Positions 22,374 to 33,330 of a stretch of DNA of 64,000 nt are shown one piece after another. How positions within the stretch are numbered: position 1 is the stretch's first letter; the number at the start of each line of letters is the position of its first letter. Both the position numbers and the translations under genes were made by a program. The DNA comes from Chloranthus sessilifolius (Eukaryota; Streptophyta; Magnoliopsida; Chloranthales; Chloranthaceae): the NCBI GenBank assembly GCA_021018995.1, contig CM037596.1, forward strand, positions 99,927,416 to 99,991,415, given 5' to 3'. A model generated the notes under the pieces. The model had not been told where the DNA came from. It searched no databases and worked only from the letters and a program-made list of their open reading frames with translations.

Positions 22374-23408
22374 TTATTTATTTATTATTATTATTATTAT
22401 TATTTTATTTTTTTTTAAATAATCCGAATTCAAAAAATTTTAAAAATAAAAAAAATTAAATTCAAATTCAAATTTCAATTTTGAATTTAAAATTTAAAAT
22501 TTAAATTTGAAAATTTAAAATTTTAAAAATTAAAATTCAAAATTCAAAATTTAAACTTCAAATTTTAAATTTCAAAAATTTTTAAATTCAAAATTCAAAA
22601 TTATTATTATTATTATTTATTTATTTATTTTTATTTTTTAAATCCGAATTCAAAATTCAAAATCAAAATTCACATTTCAAAATCAAAATTAAAAAATTTT
22701 TAAATTCAACATTCAAATTTCAAAAAAAAGAAATTTAATCTAAAAAAAAAAAAAAAATCTTACAAATCATCCAAATCCTAAAAAAAATCTTACATAAAAA
22801 AAGAAAGGAAAGAAAAGAAAATCCCACAAATCCTAAAAGAAATCTTAAGAGAAACTAAAAGGCTTAAAAGGCAATAAAGTAAAAGGCAACAAAGTAAAAA
22901 GTAATAAACTAAACGACAATAATTCAAATCCTAAAACAATCCTAAAAATCCTACAAAAGAAAAGAAATGAAAGAAAAGAAAGGAAAGAAAAGAAAATCCT
23001 GCAAATCGTAAACAAGAAATCCTAGAAAAGGCAATAAACTAGAATTATAAAATCTTATAAAAGGCAATAAACTAGAATTAGGAAATCCTACAAATCCTAA
23101 AAAAAATTCAAATTCAAATTTCAATTTCAAAATTCAAATGCAAATTTCAAAATCAAAATTCAAAATTTAAATTTCAAAATAAAAATTTGAGATTCAAAAT
23201 ATGAAAATCAAAATCAAAAGTTGAAATTAAAATTTCAAATTTCAAAATTCAAAAATTCAAAATTCAAATTTCAAAATTCAAAATTTTTAAAATTCGAAAT
23301 TTAAATTGTCAAAATTTCAAAATTAAAACACACCAATTTTTCATATTTTTTTTTTTTTTAAACACAACAAATACAATGCTCCTACAAATTAATAAAATTT
23401 CTATGCTT
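21965..23408 (-). other. Leader of element 1: CAATCGATTGA cluster and AT-rich tract
   Basis: Between the primer site and gag. 22010-22320 holds at least seven CAATCGATTGA or CAATTGATTGA words, usually in pairs 15-30 bases apart. 22337-22369 is (TA)n. 22390-23340 is a long low-complexity run of AAATTCAAA and TTATTATTA words. No coding potential. Confidence 0.8.
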
Positions 23409-23425
23409 CCCCGGCAGCGGTGCCA
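23409..23425 (-). promoter_or_regulatory. Primer binding site, element 1 (tRNA-Asp type, worn)
   Basis: Minus strand TGGCACCGCTGCCGGGG, six bases inside the 5' LTR. It matches the complement of the 3' end of plant tRNA-Asp(GUC), known from general knowledge as ending CCCCGGCAACGGCGCCA, with two mismatches; element 2 matches perfectly. Confidence 0.85.
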
Positions 23426-23431
23426 AAACCT

Positions 23432-24770
23432 TGATCGATTTTAAATGTACCTCTTGCAAGTGCACAAGATCAGTTGCAGCACAGTGAAATCAAGGGTGTC
23501 GTACTCATAAGGAAGCGCGTAGTTAAATTAATTTTAGAGAGAATAAAGATGCCCAAGAAAGTATGAAGGGAGAGAAAGTCGATTTGCTAAACTAATACCA
23601 CACGATGCTAGAACAATAAACGTAAATCAATCTAAGCAAGGACAAATGATGACAAAGAAAATGATAATTTAAAGTTGATCAAGGAGTTTGCTAACCCTAG
23701 ATTTGTAACTTCTCTATAATTAATCTCACGATTTCATACCACATCAAAATACCATCATTTATCAAAAAGAAAAATTGATCGTAAAGAATGTGATTATTAA
23801 TCCGGCATACCCTATCCAAAAATTAGGACTCAGCCTAATGCGGTATGAATCATGTAAAAGGCATAGCGTATCTCAAAATTTAAAATCACAGCAATAAACA
23901 TCAATCACTCTATAGCTTAAATCAGCCTTCATGAACATATCTAGATGGAATGACCCTTTTATGGTCGTCGATAATCAAGATCGATTACTATAAATGAGCA
24001 TTCGATGATATTCAATTAAGCACACACTTTTTAAAAGAATGATTCCATAATAATGAAAAGAGATTGTAAAATTAATAGTAAAACAGTTACTTATCTAGGG
24101 GTCGCTTCCTCCTTGAACGAGGGGGTTTAGCCACTCATCCTCGATCTACATGCCCATTGTAAACCAGAAGCCATCATCTAAACATCCACTTTTATTTATC
24201 AAAGTATCTCTCCTTATAATGTTTTCTTTCTAATTACAAATTATGATTCAAAAACTATAAAAAATTATAAAAAACCTAAGAAAAATCTATCGAAAAGAGA
24301 CCCCCAACCCTAAGTTATAGCACTGTTTTTATAAGGAGCGGCCAAGACAACTTTCAAAAATAGGCTCAATAGATTGAAAATCCCTTCTCAATCGATTGAG
24401 TTCAAATTTACTTTTTGGCGACCAAATTTGAATTTGAATTTGAATTTGAAGTAAAGGGGGAAAAGCTGTCTTTCTTGTCAATCGATTGAGATTTGGTTTT
24501 CAATCGAATGACGCGTAAAGGTAAGATCTTCATTCTCCTACTGGATGCTAGGCCAATCAACTATTTTCACGACTTTTGATGCCTCTACTGACTTCTTGGT
24601 CCAATATTCTTGTGTAACCCTTAATTATCCTCTTTTATGCTCTTTGAAGATCTAATGGCCAGAAACACCTGAAATCACTAAAACTAGACAATAGCCGTCA
24701 GATAGCTTCTATCGGATAGCTAAATGTTGGTATTATGGTACAAAATATGATCATATTTTGACACATATCA
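23432..24770 (-). repeat. 5' LTR of element 1
   Basis: 1,339 bp, from TGATATGTGTC (minus strand, at 24770) to ...AAATCGATCA at 23432. It includes several CAATCGATTGA palindromes and CTTGCAAGTGCACAAG near the end, as in element 2. Confidence 0.92.
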
Positions 24771-24865
24771 CATGACTAATAGCGATACTTTTTGGTAGCG
24801 ATAGGACTAATAACAACAATTTTTTATTTAAAAAATTGCCATTAATAGTCTTATTTTTTGTAGTG
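24771..24865. mobile_element. CACTA-type MITE, copy 7, right half (split)
   Basis: Starts with the second CATGA, continues CTAATAGCGATACTTTTTGG and ends CTTATTTTTTGTAGTG, followed by GAA. Together with 12358-12420 it is a complete MITE of about 153 bp. Confidence 0.9.
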
Positions 24866-24939
24866 GAATCATGCACGTAAGCGGATGTGAACCATCAGAT
24901 TGGTGAACTTTAATATTTTATATAAAAAATCAAAGAAAA

Positions 24940-25065
24940 AAGGTCGGGCTTTCGGGTTGGGTCGGGATACCCTTGACCCATTGGGTAGGGTAAGGTTACA
25001 CCATTGGGTCAAGACGGGCCAAATCATGGTTGTCCGACAGGTCAAGGGCAGCTCGATAAGGAATA
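24940..25065. repeat. GACCCG-rich hAT-like fragment (T1-like)
   Basis: Words GGTCGGGCTTTCGGG, GGGTCGGGATACCC and TTGGGTCAAGACGGG match the style of 5725-6093. No ends resolved. Confidence 0.5.
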
Positions 25066-25138
25066 TCTTGACCAAATATAACATATACTAGGATACGAAA
25101 TATACCATATAACGAGATACGAAATGGATGTAATATAT

Positions 25139-25291
25139 CACTACAAAAAATAAGACTATTAGCGGCAGTTGTTTTAACAAAAAGTTGTTGCTATTAGTCC
25201 TGTTGCAACCAAATACTGCCGCTATTAGTCATCTTGTTATAAAAAATTGCCTTAATAATAAGTGCCGTTGAAACAGCGTATTTTTGTAGTG
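25139..25291. mobile_element. CACTA-type MITE, copy 8
   Basis: Opens CACTACAAAAAATAAG, closes with the GTGCCGTTGAAAC arm and TATTTTTGTAGTG. Perfect TAT duplication (25136-25138, 25292-25294). Confidence 0.92.
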
Positions 25292-25326
25292 TATGTATCC
25301 AAAAGGGAGCTATTGCTTTGTGCAAT

Positions 25327-25488
25327 CGCTACAAAAAATAAAACTATTAGTGGCAGCCAAAAACTGCTGCTATTAACAAAAAACTGTCGCTAATGCCCTT
25401 GCTGCTAATAGTCTTTAATAGTTTTTTGTTAATAGTGGCAATTTTTTGCTCCAAAAAACTGCTGCTAATAATATATTTTTTTGTAGTG
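25327..25488. mobile_element. CACTA-type MITE, copy 9
   Basis: Opens CGCTACAAAAAATAAAAC (one base off CACTAC), closes ATATTTTTTTGTAGTG. Perfect AAT duplication (25324-25326, 25489-25491). It lies only 35 bases from copy 8. Confidence 0.9.
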
Positions 25489-25651
25489 AATGGTAAAAAG
25501 TTTGAGTTGTCAAGTATGAAAATGCGGGTTCAAGTACCGAGAGTAGTCATTTTATATATAAAAAGTCAATGTTATTTATCTATCTTGTCTACCCCTCAAT
25601 ACCCACCGTACATACGGGACCAATATATACTAGTATATGGCCCTTTTCTAT

Positions 25652-25983
25652 AGAGTTAGTCTACAATGGGTGTCCACTCATGATGAGTGGACATCGCAAT
25701 CCACATGTTCCTCTCACTGACTGACTTGCACGAACTTTCAATGCATGAAAATTTACGCAAGCCACTCAGTCACGGGGACGTGCGGACTGTGATGTGACTA
25801 TAAAAAATAAGACTATTAGCGGTAGCCAAAAATTGATGCTAAAACCCTTATCGCTAATACTCTTAATAATTTTTTATTAATAACAACACCCTTTTGCACT
25901 TAAAAATTGTCACTAATAGTTTTATTTTTTGTAGTGTGCCTACTCATCATGAATCGACATCACACCCATTGTAGACTAACTCT
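25652..25983. mobile_element. MITE with 22 bp perfect terminal inverted repeats, family X
   Basis: AGAGTTAGTCTACAATGGGT at the left is matched by ACCCATTGTAGACTAACTCT at the right; the paired arms continue through CCACTCATGATGAGTGGACATC. The target duplication is unclear, so the superfamily is open. A CACTA MITE (25796-25936) is nested inside. Confidence 0.8.
25796..25936. mobile_element. CACTA-type MITE, copy 10, nested
   Basis: Opens GACTATAAAAAATAAGAC (first base changed) and closes TTTTATTTTTTGTAGTG. Flanks are TGT and TGC, one base different. It sits inside family X MITE 25652-25983. Confidence 0.85.
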
Positions 25984-26448
25984 TTCCTTAGAGGCAGCAA
26001 AATTTTATCTCACCCCATATATTGTCAATGTCTCAATAATGGGCCTTGTGGGAGTATCAAGCTTTGAGACATGACACCAATTTGTAAACAAATTCATTGA
26101 ATTTCCAGACCTATAGAAGGGGGATTTTTCACCTGATTCCGTAGATATTTTCAAAGACATTTTGGCCATTTTGGGATTCATTTTTCCACATTATGGGCAT
26201 GTTGCATGATTAGAAGTTGTCTATTGTGGGAAGGAGAAGCCTACACAAAGATTCAGCCCATGTAGGCTCTATATAGGCATGTGGCGCTGCCGGGATTTCG
26301 AGTGCGACGGGGACTTTTTGAAATGCCTAGTGCCTAAGCCACCACCATCACGGGCTTGAACCTGTCTCTGGCGTGGTGCGAAGTTTCGATACTAATAAGA
26401 TCGGTCCCCGATTCTCGGCAAGAGTTTCAATTGGTCGATGAAGATGTA
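25984..26448. other. Unassigned stretch
   Basis: No gene or repeat termini recognised. GC content is somewhat higher around 26280-26420. Confidence 0.4.
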
Positions 26449-26604
26449 CACTACAAAAAATTAGATTATTAATGGTAGTCAAAATCGTCGCTATTAATAA
26501 AAAAACCTTATTAATTTAGTAACAACAGGATTAATAGCAACAATTTTTTTATTAATAGCTGATAATTTTTGCTGCCGCTGAAACACCTTATTTTTTAATA
26601 AGTG
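26449..26604. mobile_element. CACTA-type MITE, copy 11 (worn right end)
   Basis: Opens CACTACAAAAAATTAG; right arm CTGAAACACCTTATTTTTTAATAAGTG is altered just before the terminus. Flanks GTA and AAA do not match. Confidence 0.8.
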
Positions 26605-26966
26605 AAACTTAAAAAATCTCATTTCTTCGAAAACAAAATCTTTCATCCAACTGTTACCCCATTCCAATGGTCATCCAGTGTGGTTTATTTAATGGGGAAT
26701 CATAGTGTCCACCTACCTCGCAGTGAATAGGTTTACACTTTGATCTTCCATCTTCCTAAGTACTTGGCGCTTCTAAAATCCTTGTGCTAAAACACCAACG
26801 CACCTTGATCCTGATCAACGGGGCAATAGAAGATTGAACATTTCCAGGAGCCATGCTACAAACCTCACTCTCACGAGAAATTTTGATGTGCCGATTCAAT
26901 GCCACGTAGATCCGGTTTGATGGGAGCAAGGGATCTAGTTTGACGATATTTCAGTGAAATCACTAT
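26605..26966. other. Unassigned stretch
   Basis: No coding frame, RNA gene or repeat structure recognised. Confidence 0.4.
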
Positions 26967-27132
26967 CACTACAAAAAAATAAAACTATTAGCGGCGGTTT
27001 TTGGAACCGCCGCTATTAACCAAAAAACTATTAAAGCCTTTTAAGACTATTAGCGGTAAAAGTATTGACTGCAGTTTTGACGTTAATAGTGGCAGTTTTT
27101 GGCTGCTGCTAGTAGTCTTATTTTTTGTAGTG
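26967..27132. mobile_element. CACTA-type MITE, copy 12
   Basis: Opens CACTACAAAAAAATAAAAC and closes AGTCTTATTTTTTGTAGTG. Perfect TAT duplication (26964-26966, 27133-27135). Confidence 0.92.
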
Positions 27133-27135
27133 TAT

Positions 27136-29133
27136 GTTCAAAACATGCACGAATATCAGTCATATGCCAGTATTGAATTGGTATCGGTTTCAGCGTCAGC
27201 TGTGATACTGGTGCAATGTATTGGCCGATACCCAACTATAGAATTGCTATTATCTTTTTGTTAATTATCAAAAAAAAAAAAAAACATAATATTGGTATCA
27301 TTAGATGACATAATAAGATAGACCGATACATGATACCATACTAAGTTTTACACCTTTGTGCTAAGATCAAGGATCAAAAACTCGGATTTTGTTTTGGTTT
27401 TGGGGGGATTGAAACCAAAATTTTGATTCGAAAATTTTAACTGAAATCTTCCCTATAGTATTAAAAAAACCCGTAATTTTATGTTTTTGTTTCGATTTCA
27501 GTAGAGACCGAAGCCGAAGCATTTTGAACCAGGGCAAAGATGCCAAGGGTCCGGTCTCCAAAGTCATCGTCCACGTAGTCATCATAGCCTTGTCCTATGT
27601 ATATTGGGTTGGCATGAGTCAAATCGGTATATGATAAAAGTTTGGTCAGAGTACAACATAAGGCGGGCTTCGTTGGCCCTTCATTCCATTTATTACGGGG
27701 AGGCAAATGCCAACACCCAATGGATCCGGCATCATAAGCCTGCCTAAAAATTCAACTATACGGCTTAAGGTTGAATACGAGCAATTGTCAACTAAGGAGA
27801 GATTTGCTAATATAACTTGTAATCTTTTCTTTTTTTGGTGAAGGTGAGCTCCCCTCAATCTCTTTCACCTAAAATAAAATTAGAAATTAAAAAAAATAAA
27901 TAAATAAATCAACATCATATATCTATTAAAATATTATTCAAAAGCAGTCTTTGATTTTTTTTTTTTTTTTTTAATTAATGATAATATTCTAGGGGCCTCA
28001 CCATTTCATTAAAAAAGAAAAATTAAGACTTACAAACCACATCCCAATCTACGGTTGCATCCTATAGCTATTTGCTTCCTTAGCGATTGACTGTATTATA
28101 ACATGAATGATTTCGATGGGGTCGACATAAAGTGGTTTAATGTGATTCACAAAAGTTGTATATCCATGAGATTCCTATGGTAGCAGGTAGTGTTATATTT
28201 ATTTATTGTTTTATAATATAATAAATATTTTTTAAATTAATTTCAAAGAAAATAAAAGTTCATTTTGATTTCTTTATCTCTTGGGTTGGTTTTTAGATAG
28301 TAGAAAAAGAGTGGTCACTGTCGTATATAGAAGATTTTACCTTCTATTTTTATTTTACAATAAAATAATAAGAGTGTGTCTAACAACGAGCCGCTGCGTT
28401 CGCGTGCGCATTTCGTCTTGATGAGTCTATAGGAACCCACCATAAGTTTAATTTTGACTGGGTCGATCCAACAGTCCTATCATTAATGGGCCAGATCGAG
28501 CCTAATGGGTCATTTATTAAAGAATTAATTCCGTTCTATTAGATCAAATGGACGGGTCAAATGTTAATCGTGTATGCGACCGTTGAGATTAATTGTTTCA
28601 TAACCCATTATAAAAGTGCGCAACTTTTTAAATTTAAAATATGAAAATGTACAACTTCCCTCTAACCTTTGGATAGAGCAGTTGAGATTTTTTAAAAATC
28701 TAAGTCGTCCAAAATATGATTGTTGGAGCAACAGTCATAATATATGTTTGAGAAGTCGCTTAAGATTTATAAAAGATCTTTGGGCACATATCAAGACACT
28801 TTGATTTATCGAATTTCTTTGCTTACGAATTTGAAAATTCTCTTGCTTTTGTTTTTCCTTAGATCATTCATCAAATCAAGTTTTCTAAGGCGATCCTCTA
28901 CCACTGCAAGGTAACGGATCACATTCTAGAGATTGGACTCGTTGTATCATCGAAATGTCTCGCTATAACTTTTTGGCAGACTTAAAGATTCGCTCAAGTA
29001 TGAAGTCAATAGCGTTTTAAAGATGGCGGCTATATGTCTCGGGTCAATTTCTCTTGCTCAATATTATCATTTTCAGATTACTGATCTCAAATTTTCAACA
29101 ATTTCAACAAGTAGCAGAGTAGGGCTGAAATGG
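27136..29133. other. 2 kb without recognisable genes
   Basis: 27160-27350 holds GATACTGG and GGCCGATACC words of the T2 type. Homopolymer runs at 27270 and 27957-27972. The overlapping minus-strand frames at 27367-27858 have no family resemblance and share no common frame. Confidence 0.4.
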
Positions 29134-29295
29134 CATTGTAAAAAATAAGACTATTAGCAGCTGCCAAAACTACCACTATTTACAAAAGAACTGCCACTAA
29201 TACCCTCGTCGCTAATAGTCTTAATAGCCTTTAATAGTTTTTTTGTTAATAGCGGAGGTTTTTAGCCCCCGCTAATAGTCTTATTTTTTGTACCA
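29134..29295. mobile_element. CACTA-type MITE, copy 13 (worn)
   Basis: Opens CATTGTAAAAAATAAGAC and closes GTCTTATTTTTTGTACC; both extreme ends are mutated. The interior matches copy 12 (CTGCCAAAACTACC...GCTAATAGTC). Confidence 0.75.
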
Positions 29296-29723
29296 ATAGA
29301 TCAGACCCAACTAGGGTCTAACCCTAATTTAACCCAACCCAACTTGATTATGTTCAAGCCTTAACTTAAACCTGACCTGACTAAACCATATTTTGCTTCA
29401 TAACCTCATTTATATGAATTAAGAAGTACATCCAAAATATCTACTGTTCCATAGCTTCAACATCGCTATCACCCAATAGCGCGGTGACTAAAAAATCAAA
29501 TAAATTTCATCCTATTAGCAAATAGACATATTGGGTACACCAATTTATTTTAGGTTGTGTTTGAGTTAGATCTTATAAGAACAGATGCAACTCTTTGCCT
29601 GAGTCTCTATCATAGCAGGTAAAATATACTTTGACAAAGGGTAGTCTTATCACTTAAAACAACTTCTCGCCAAAGCAGATAGGGCGAGAAGGAGTGTTTC
29701 GAAACCTGAAACTAGTTTCCCGC

Positions 29724-29838
29724 CACTACAAAAAATAAGACTATTAGCGGTTATTAGTCCGATCGCTACCAAAAACGGATGCTATTAGTCTTTCCGCAAC
29801 CAAAAATTTTCTTAATAGCAAGTGCCGCTAATACACCT
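29724..29838. mobile_element. CACTA-type MITE, copy 14, right end missing
   Basis: Opens CACTACAAAAAATAAGAC; the interior follows copy 8 to AATAGCAAGTGCCGCTAATACACCT, where homology stops before the TTGTAGTG end. Confidence 0.75.
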
Positions 29839-29859
29839 ACAGAGCCAAAGAGTGAAAGA

Positions 29860-30200
29860 GCTAACCTAAATGCAGCAGGCAGGGGGGGGGGGCAATTGGA
29901 TTGGGCCAAACCGGATTCTACTATTAGGTTGGGAGCAGGGTCAGGTCTTTTCATGTTTGGGGCGAAAACTCAAGACCTAAACCTGGTCCGTTTATTAAAT
30001 GGACTAGGACTTGAAACCGAACCAGATCGACCACGATGGGTTGAGATTTTGTACCCAAATTCAACCTACCGTGGGTTCGCCTGATCAACACAAACCATTT
30101 ATGGCATTTTGAACTAGGCCCCGACCTAACATGTTGAGATTTGGACTCAAACCGGACCCATAGTAGGTAGGGTTGGCCCAACCCGGCTCATTTGCAGTCA
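29860..30200. repeat. GGGCCAAACCGG-rich hAT-like fragment
   Basis: Degenerate GACCCGACC and ACCGGACCC words like 5725-6093, with a run of G at 29882-29891. Open frames on both strands here reflect this word bias, not genes. Confidence 0.45.
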
Positions 30201-30483
30201 TGGAATGAAATCATAACTAATAGACTCTGACCAACAGAGTACCGCTCTTCATGCCAAACGGATTAGACCCAATTATTTTAGAGAATTTTACCGGAGGGTA
30301 AATACCTATACAATATTTACCGCATAGGGTCTGGCCTGTATAGGGTCCGGCCTATATGGTTATTACCTAATAAGGATGGAACCCTTAGCTTAATTGTTCT
30401 TTATATGGAAGGGATAGCTCTGGCACATGTGGATTTTGTCTTTAAATATGAATTACGGATTAATGACTGTATATGAAAGCTAA

Positions 30484-30723
30484 GGCCCTGGTTGGTAAAG
30501 TTGCTTCCACAAAGCACTCTTCAACCTAAAATATTAGGTAAGAAGCAAATTTCACCCAACAACTTGGCAACCTCTATATGAAAATGGAGAAGCAGCCTTA
30601 GTCTCCTTCTCCAAACTCACCACTTTCAGCTAGAGGTGGCCACGTCTTTGGGTGAAAAATGTTTCTCATCCAATACTTTATCCTAAAAAGTATTTTTTGG
30701 AATTAACTTTGCCAAACAAGGCC
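30484..30723. mobile_element. Harbinger/Tourist-like MITE
   Basis: Begins GGCCCTGGTTGGTAAAGTT and ends AACTTTGCCAAACAAGGCC, with TAA on both sides (30481-30483, 30724-30726). A GGCCTTGTTTGG-type terminus and TAA duplication are those of PIF/Harbinger MITEs. Confidence 0.85.
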
Positions 30724-30802
30724 TAAGTTTCTTTTCTTTTTTGTGGCTAAAAAAAGATAAGTTTCTATAAACCGGAAGAATAAAAGTGGTCGTGGGGATT
30801 AG

Positions 30803-31054
30803 GGTTGTGTATGGCATAGCTCTCTGTTAGCCCCTGCCATAGCAGAGTTCACCTGCTTTAGCAGACTTCTACCCTCCTTTCTATTCACTCCTTGTCATAT
30901 CAGATTTTATTTGTTATAGTAGGGAGTTAGTAGAGTGCAAGGAGGTTGTTGCTAGAGTAGATAAATCCTCTTTTGCAAAAGAGAATGTGAACCAACTAAA
31001 GTAAGTAAACTTTGTTATAGCAGGGGCTAACGAAGAGCTATGCCATACACAACC
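30803..31054. mobile_element. Harbinger-like MITE, family H1, copy 2
   Basis: Opens GGTTGTGTATGGCATAGCTC and closes with its exact complement apart from an internal CGA. TAG flanks both ends (30800-30802, 31055-31057). 252 bp; the best-preserved H1 copy. Confidence 0.85.
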
Positions 31055-31260
31055 TAGATCTTTACAGTAGTGGTGATGCCCTCAAGATTGTAGTGTTGAG
31101 GTAAGGGTTCAAATCCATGCTTACCTATAAAAAAAAAGTTGAAAGTATTATAGAGTTAATCACAAAAAAAAGTATTATAGAGTTTGCATTAGATGGCTAC
31201 AGGTACACCTAGAGGTTACACACGTCAATCTCCCTTCGTTGGGAAAGGCTTGGTTGAATT

Positions 31261-31652
31261 TAGGGGTGCAAAAATCAAATCGAGCCTTCCAAATCGGCCC
31301 GAATAGGACCAAAACCTATTGAACACTGAGCTGAATCGATTCGGCACTGTTCCGTTTTGGGTTTGAAGACTGAAATTGAAAATCAGTTGGGTAGGGTGAG
31401 CAAATTGACCAAAAATCGAAAAATGAATAAAAAAAAAAAAAAATGAAGAAAAGGCCAAAAAATATAAAGAAAAACCGACAACTAAACTGACCCAAACCGA
31501 AATAGGATTGGTCCGGTTTGGGTGGTTGAAAAGTTCGGTTAACCGAAATCGAAACCAAAATGTTTCGGTTAGGGTTTGGTTTTTGCATAGACCAACCCGG
31601 AAATTGAAATTTCTGATTTGGTTTGATTCGATTTACCGAATCTACACCCCTA
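31261..31652. mobile_element. hAT-like non-autonomous element, family T3
   Basis: 392 bp from TAGGGGTGCA to TCTACACCCCTA. The flanking 8 bp are GTTGAATT (31253-31260) and GTTGAATA (31653-31660), 7 of 8 matching. TAGGGGTG termini are common in plant hAT elements. The interior is rich in GGTTTGGTTTT and CCGAAATCG words. Open frames on the minus strand are word-bias artefacts. Confidence 0.8.
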
Positions 31653-31724
31653 GTTGAATATCTAAACCGATAAAAGATTAAGAAAACAAAAAAATTTGAT
31701 AGATAAGTTGTACTCGCAGGTTCG

Positions 31725-31860
31725 CACTACAAAATAAGGTTTTTCAACGCCACGTGTTGTTAAGGGCCGTAGAGGCAGTTTTTGGTAGCGACAAGACAGG
31801 TAGTGGCAATTTTGTATTAATAGTGGCAGTTTTTGACTACAACTAATAGTCTTATTTTTT
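31725..31860. mobile_element. CACTA-type MITE, copy 15, left part (split)
   Basis: Opens CACTACAAAATAAGG and runs to AATAGTCTTATTTTTT, where the foldback element 31861-33312 interrupts it. The last bases GTAGTG follow at 33325-33330. Outer flanks TCG and TCA match in two of three. Confidence 0.85.
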
Positions 31861-33312
31861 GGGGTATTTTTTGCATATAACCATCCCCCCAGGGTGTTAT
31901 TATATGCTAATATTATAAGTTATGGGTATTTATTCTGCAGCCCTTACTTTTGTGTTTCTGTTTCATATAACCCCATGTCATTAATAAGCCGTGAGTTTAT
32001 GGACGGAAAGACTATTTTACCCTTAATGAAACCAATATTTTAAAATTTCCACCATTCTAAAAGGCCCTTCATCCATCTATATTTATAAGTCATGCCATTA
32101 AAGTTTATCACCATTCTAAAAGGCCCTTCAGTCACCTTTATTTACAAGTCATGCCATTATAATTTACCACTATTCTAAAAGGAGTACCTTTAAATCCTCT
32201 CACAAAATCTTTTAGTTCACCCACACTTAAACACATCGACTCCATTAAATCAAACGATGGAGACTGTTTATTGTCCCAATCTTTCATGAGAACGATCTTT
32301 AGATCATGGGTGTACCGTCAGACGGTCGATTTTTTATTTCAAGTGGTACACACCCATAAAAGTGACCTTAATATTAATTTTAAGCATGCACGTGATGTTA
32401 AGGTCACTTTTCTGATATGTGTGCCACGTGAAATAAAACATTGACCGTCTGATGGTATGATCATGATCTCAAGATTCGTGTGAAAGATTGGGAGGATAAA
32501 TGATCTACATCGTTCAATTCAATTCAATCAACGTGTTTCAGCGTGGGTGAACTTAAAGATTCAGTGGGTTGATTTAAAGGTACTCTTCTAAAAGGCCCTT
32601 CATTCACCTATCAGATTCAAGACTCATCAGATGGGTAATTCCCCCATTAAAGCATACCAACGTTTGATGGTGCCACCATAATCTCAAGATCCATCGTGTG
32701 AAAGGTTGGGACGATAAACGATTTCCATCGTCAGATTCAATGCAGTCAACCTTCTGATGGTGCCACCATGATCTCAAGATCCATCGTGTGAAAGGTTGGG
32801 ACAATAAATGATCTCCATCGTCCAATTCAATGCAGTCAACTGTCTTATGGTGCCACCATGATCTCAAGATACATTGTGTGAAAGGTTGGGACGATAAATG
32901 ATCTCCATCGTCCGATTCAATGCAGTCAACCGTCTAATGGTGCCTCCATGGTCTCAAGATCCATCGTGTGAAAGGTTGGGATGATAAACGATCTCCATCG
33001 TCTGATTCAATGCAGTCAATATTTTTCAGTGTGGGTGAACTCAAAGATTTGGTGGGTGGATTTAAAACTACTCTTTTTTGCAAGTGAAGGGCGGCGAACT
33101 TTAACCACGTGTAGAGAGTGGCAATTTAGTAATTTAATTTTTTTAAAAATAAATATGATATTTACGCTATTCTTTAACGACTAATTAACCATTTAAAGTT
33201 GCATCCGTTAAAGAGGGTGCTTTATAAGCACCAAAATACTAATAACGAGTTTAGAGCAAATAGCTATAATTGGAGGGGTTATTTGTAATATCAGCATAAC
33301 TCAGGTGGGTAT
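31861..33312. mobile_element. 1.45 kb foldback element (Mutator- or hAT-like), family F
   Basis: Inserted into the terminal bases of MITE copy 15. TATTTTTT occurs on both sides (31853-31860 and about 33317-33324), an 8-9 bp duplication. The ends are loosely inverted (GGGGTATTTTTTGCATATAAC against GTTATTTGTAATATCAGC..GGGTATTTGC). Inside, an arm near 32215-32330 recurs inverted at 32440-32560, and part of that arm is tandemly amplified at 32671-33030. The short minus frame at 32604-32867 is only the translated tandem repeat. No transposase. Confidence 0.7.
32671..33030. repeat. 90 bp tandem repeat, 4 units
   Basis: Units start at 32671, 32761, 32851 and 32941, each with TGCCACCATGATCTCAAGAT, CGTGTGAAAGGTTGGGA and ATTCAATGCAGTCAAC. 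The unit derives from the inverted arm at 32440-32560. Confidence 0.92.
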
Positions 33313-33324
33313 TTGCTATTTTTT

Positions 33325-33330
33325 GTAGTG
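33325..33330. mobile_element. CACTA-type MITE, copy 15, right tip
   Basis: GTAGTG preceded by the second TATTTTTT; it completes the split copy that starts at 31725. Confidence 0.7.

Larger units (their letters stand above)
12421..24770 (-). mobile_element. Athila-type Ty3/gypsy retrotransposon, element 1
   Basis: A 12.35 kb element transcribed leftwards, starting and ending TG...CA and bounded by the perfect 5 bp duplication CATGA (12416-12420, 24771-24775). In transcription order it has the 5' LTR (24770-23432), a tRNA-Asp-like primer site, an AT-rich leader, gag, protease, RT, RNase H, integrase, a long non-coding spacer and the 3' LTR. The pol order and sequence class are those of the Athila/Tat branch. 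It is the same family as element 2 (47088-62272), but the LTRs have diverged. Every coding module is broken, so it is dead. Confidence 0.93.

Noticed and set aside
22390-23340. Possible satellite or CRISPR-like array of AAATTCAAA words
   Set aside because: Irregular spacing and low complexity; it is the AT-rich leader of an Athila element.
29779-30181. Opposed frames of 101, 76 and 62 codons
   Set aside because: Both strands are open because of GACCCG and CCGAACC word bias in a hAT-like remnant.
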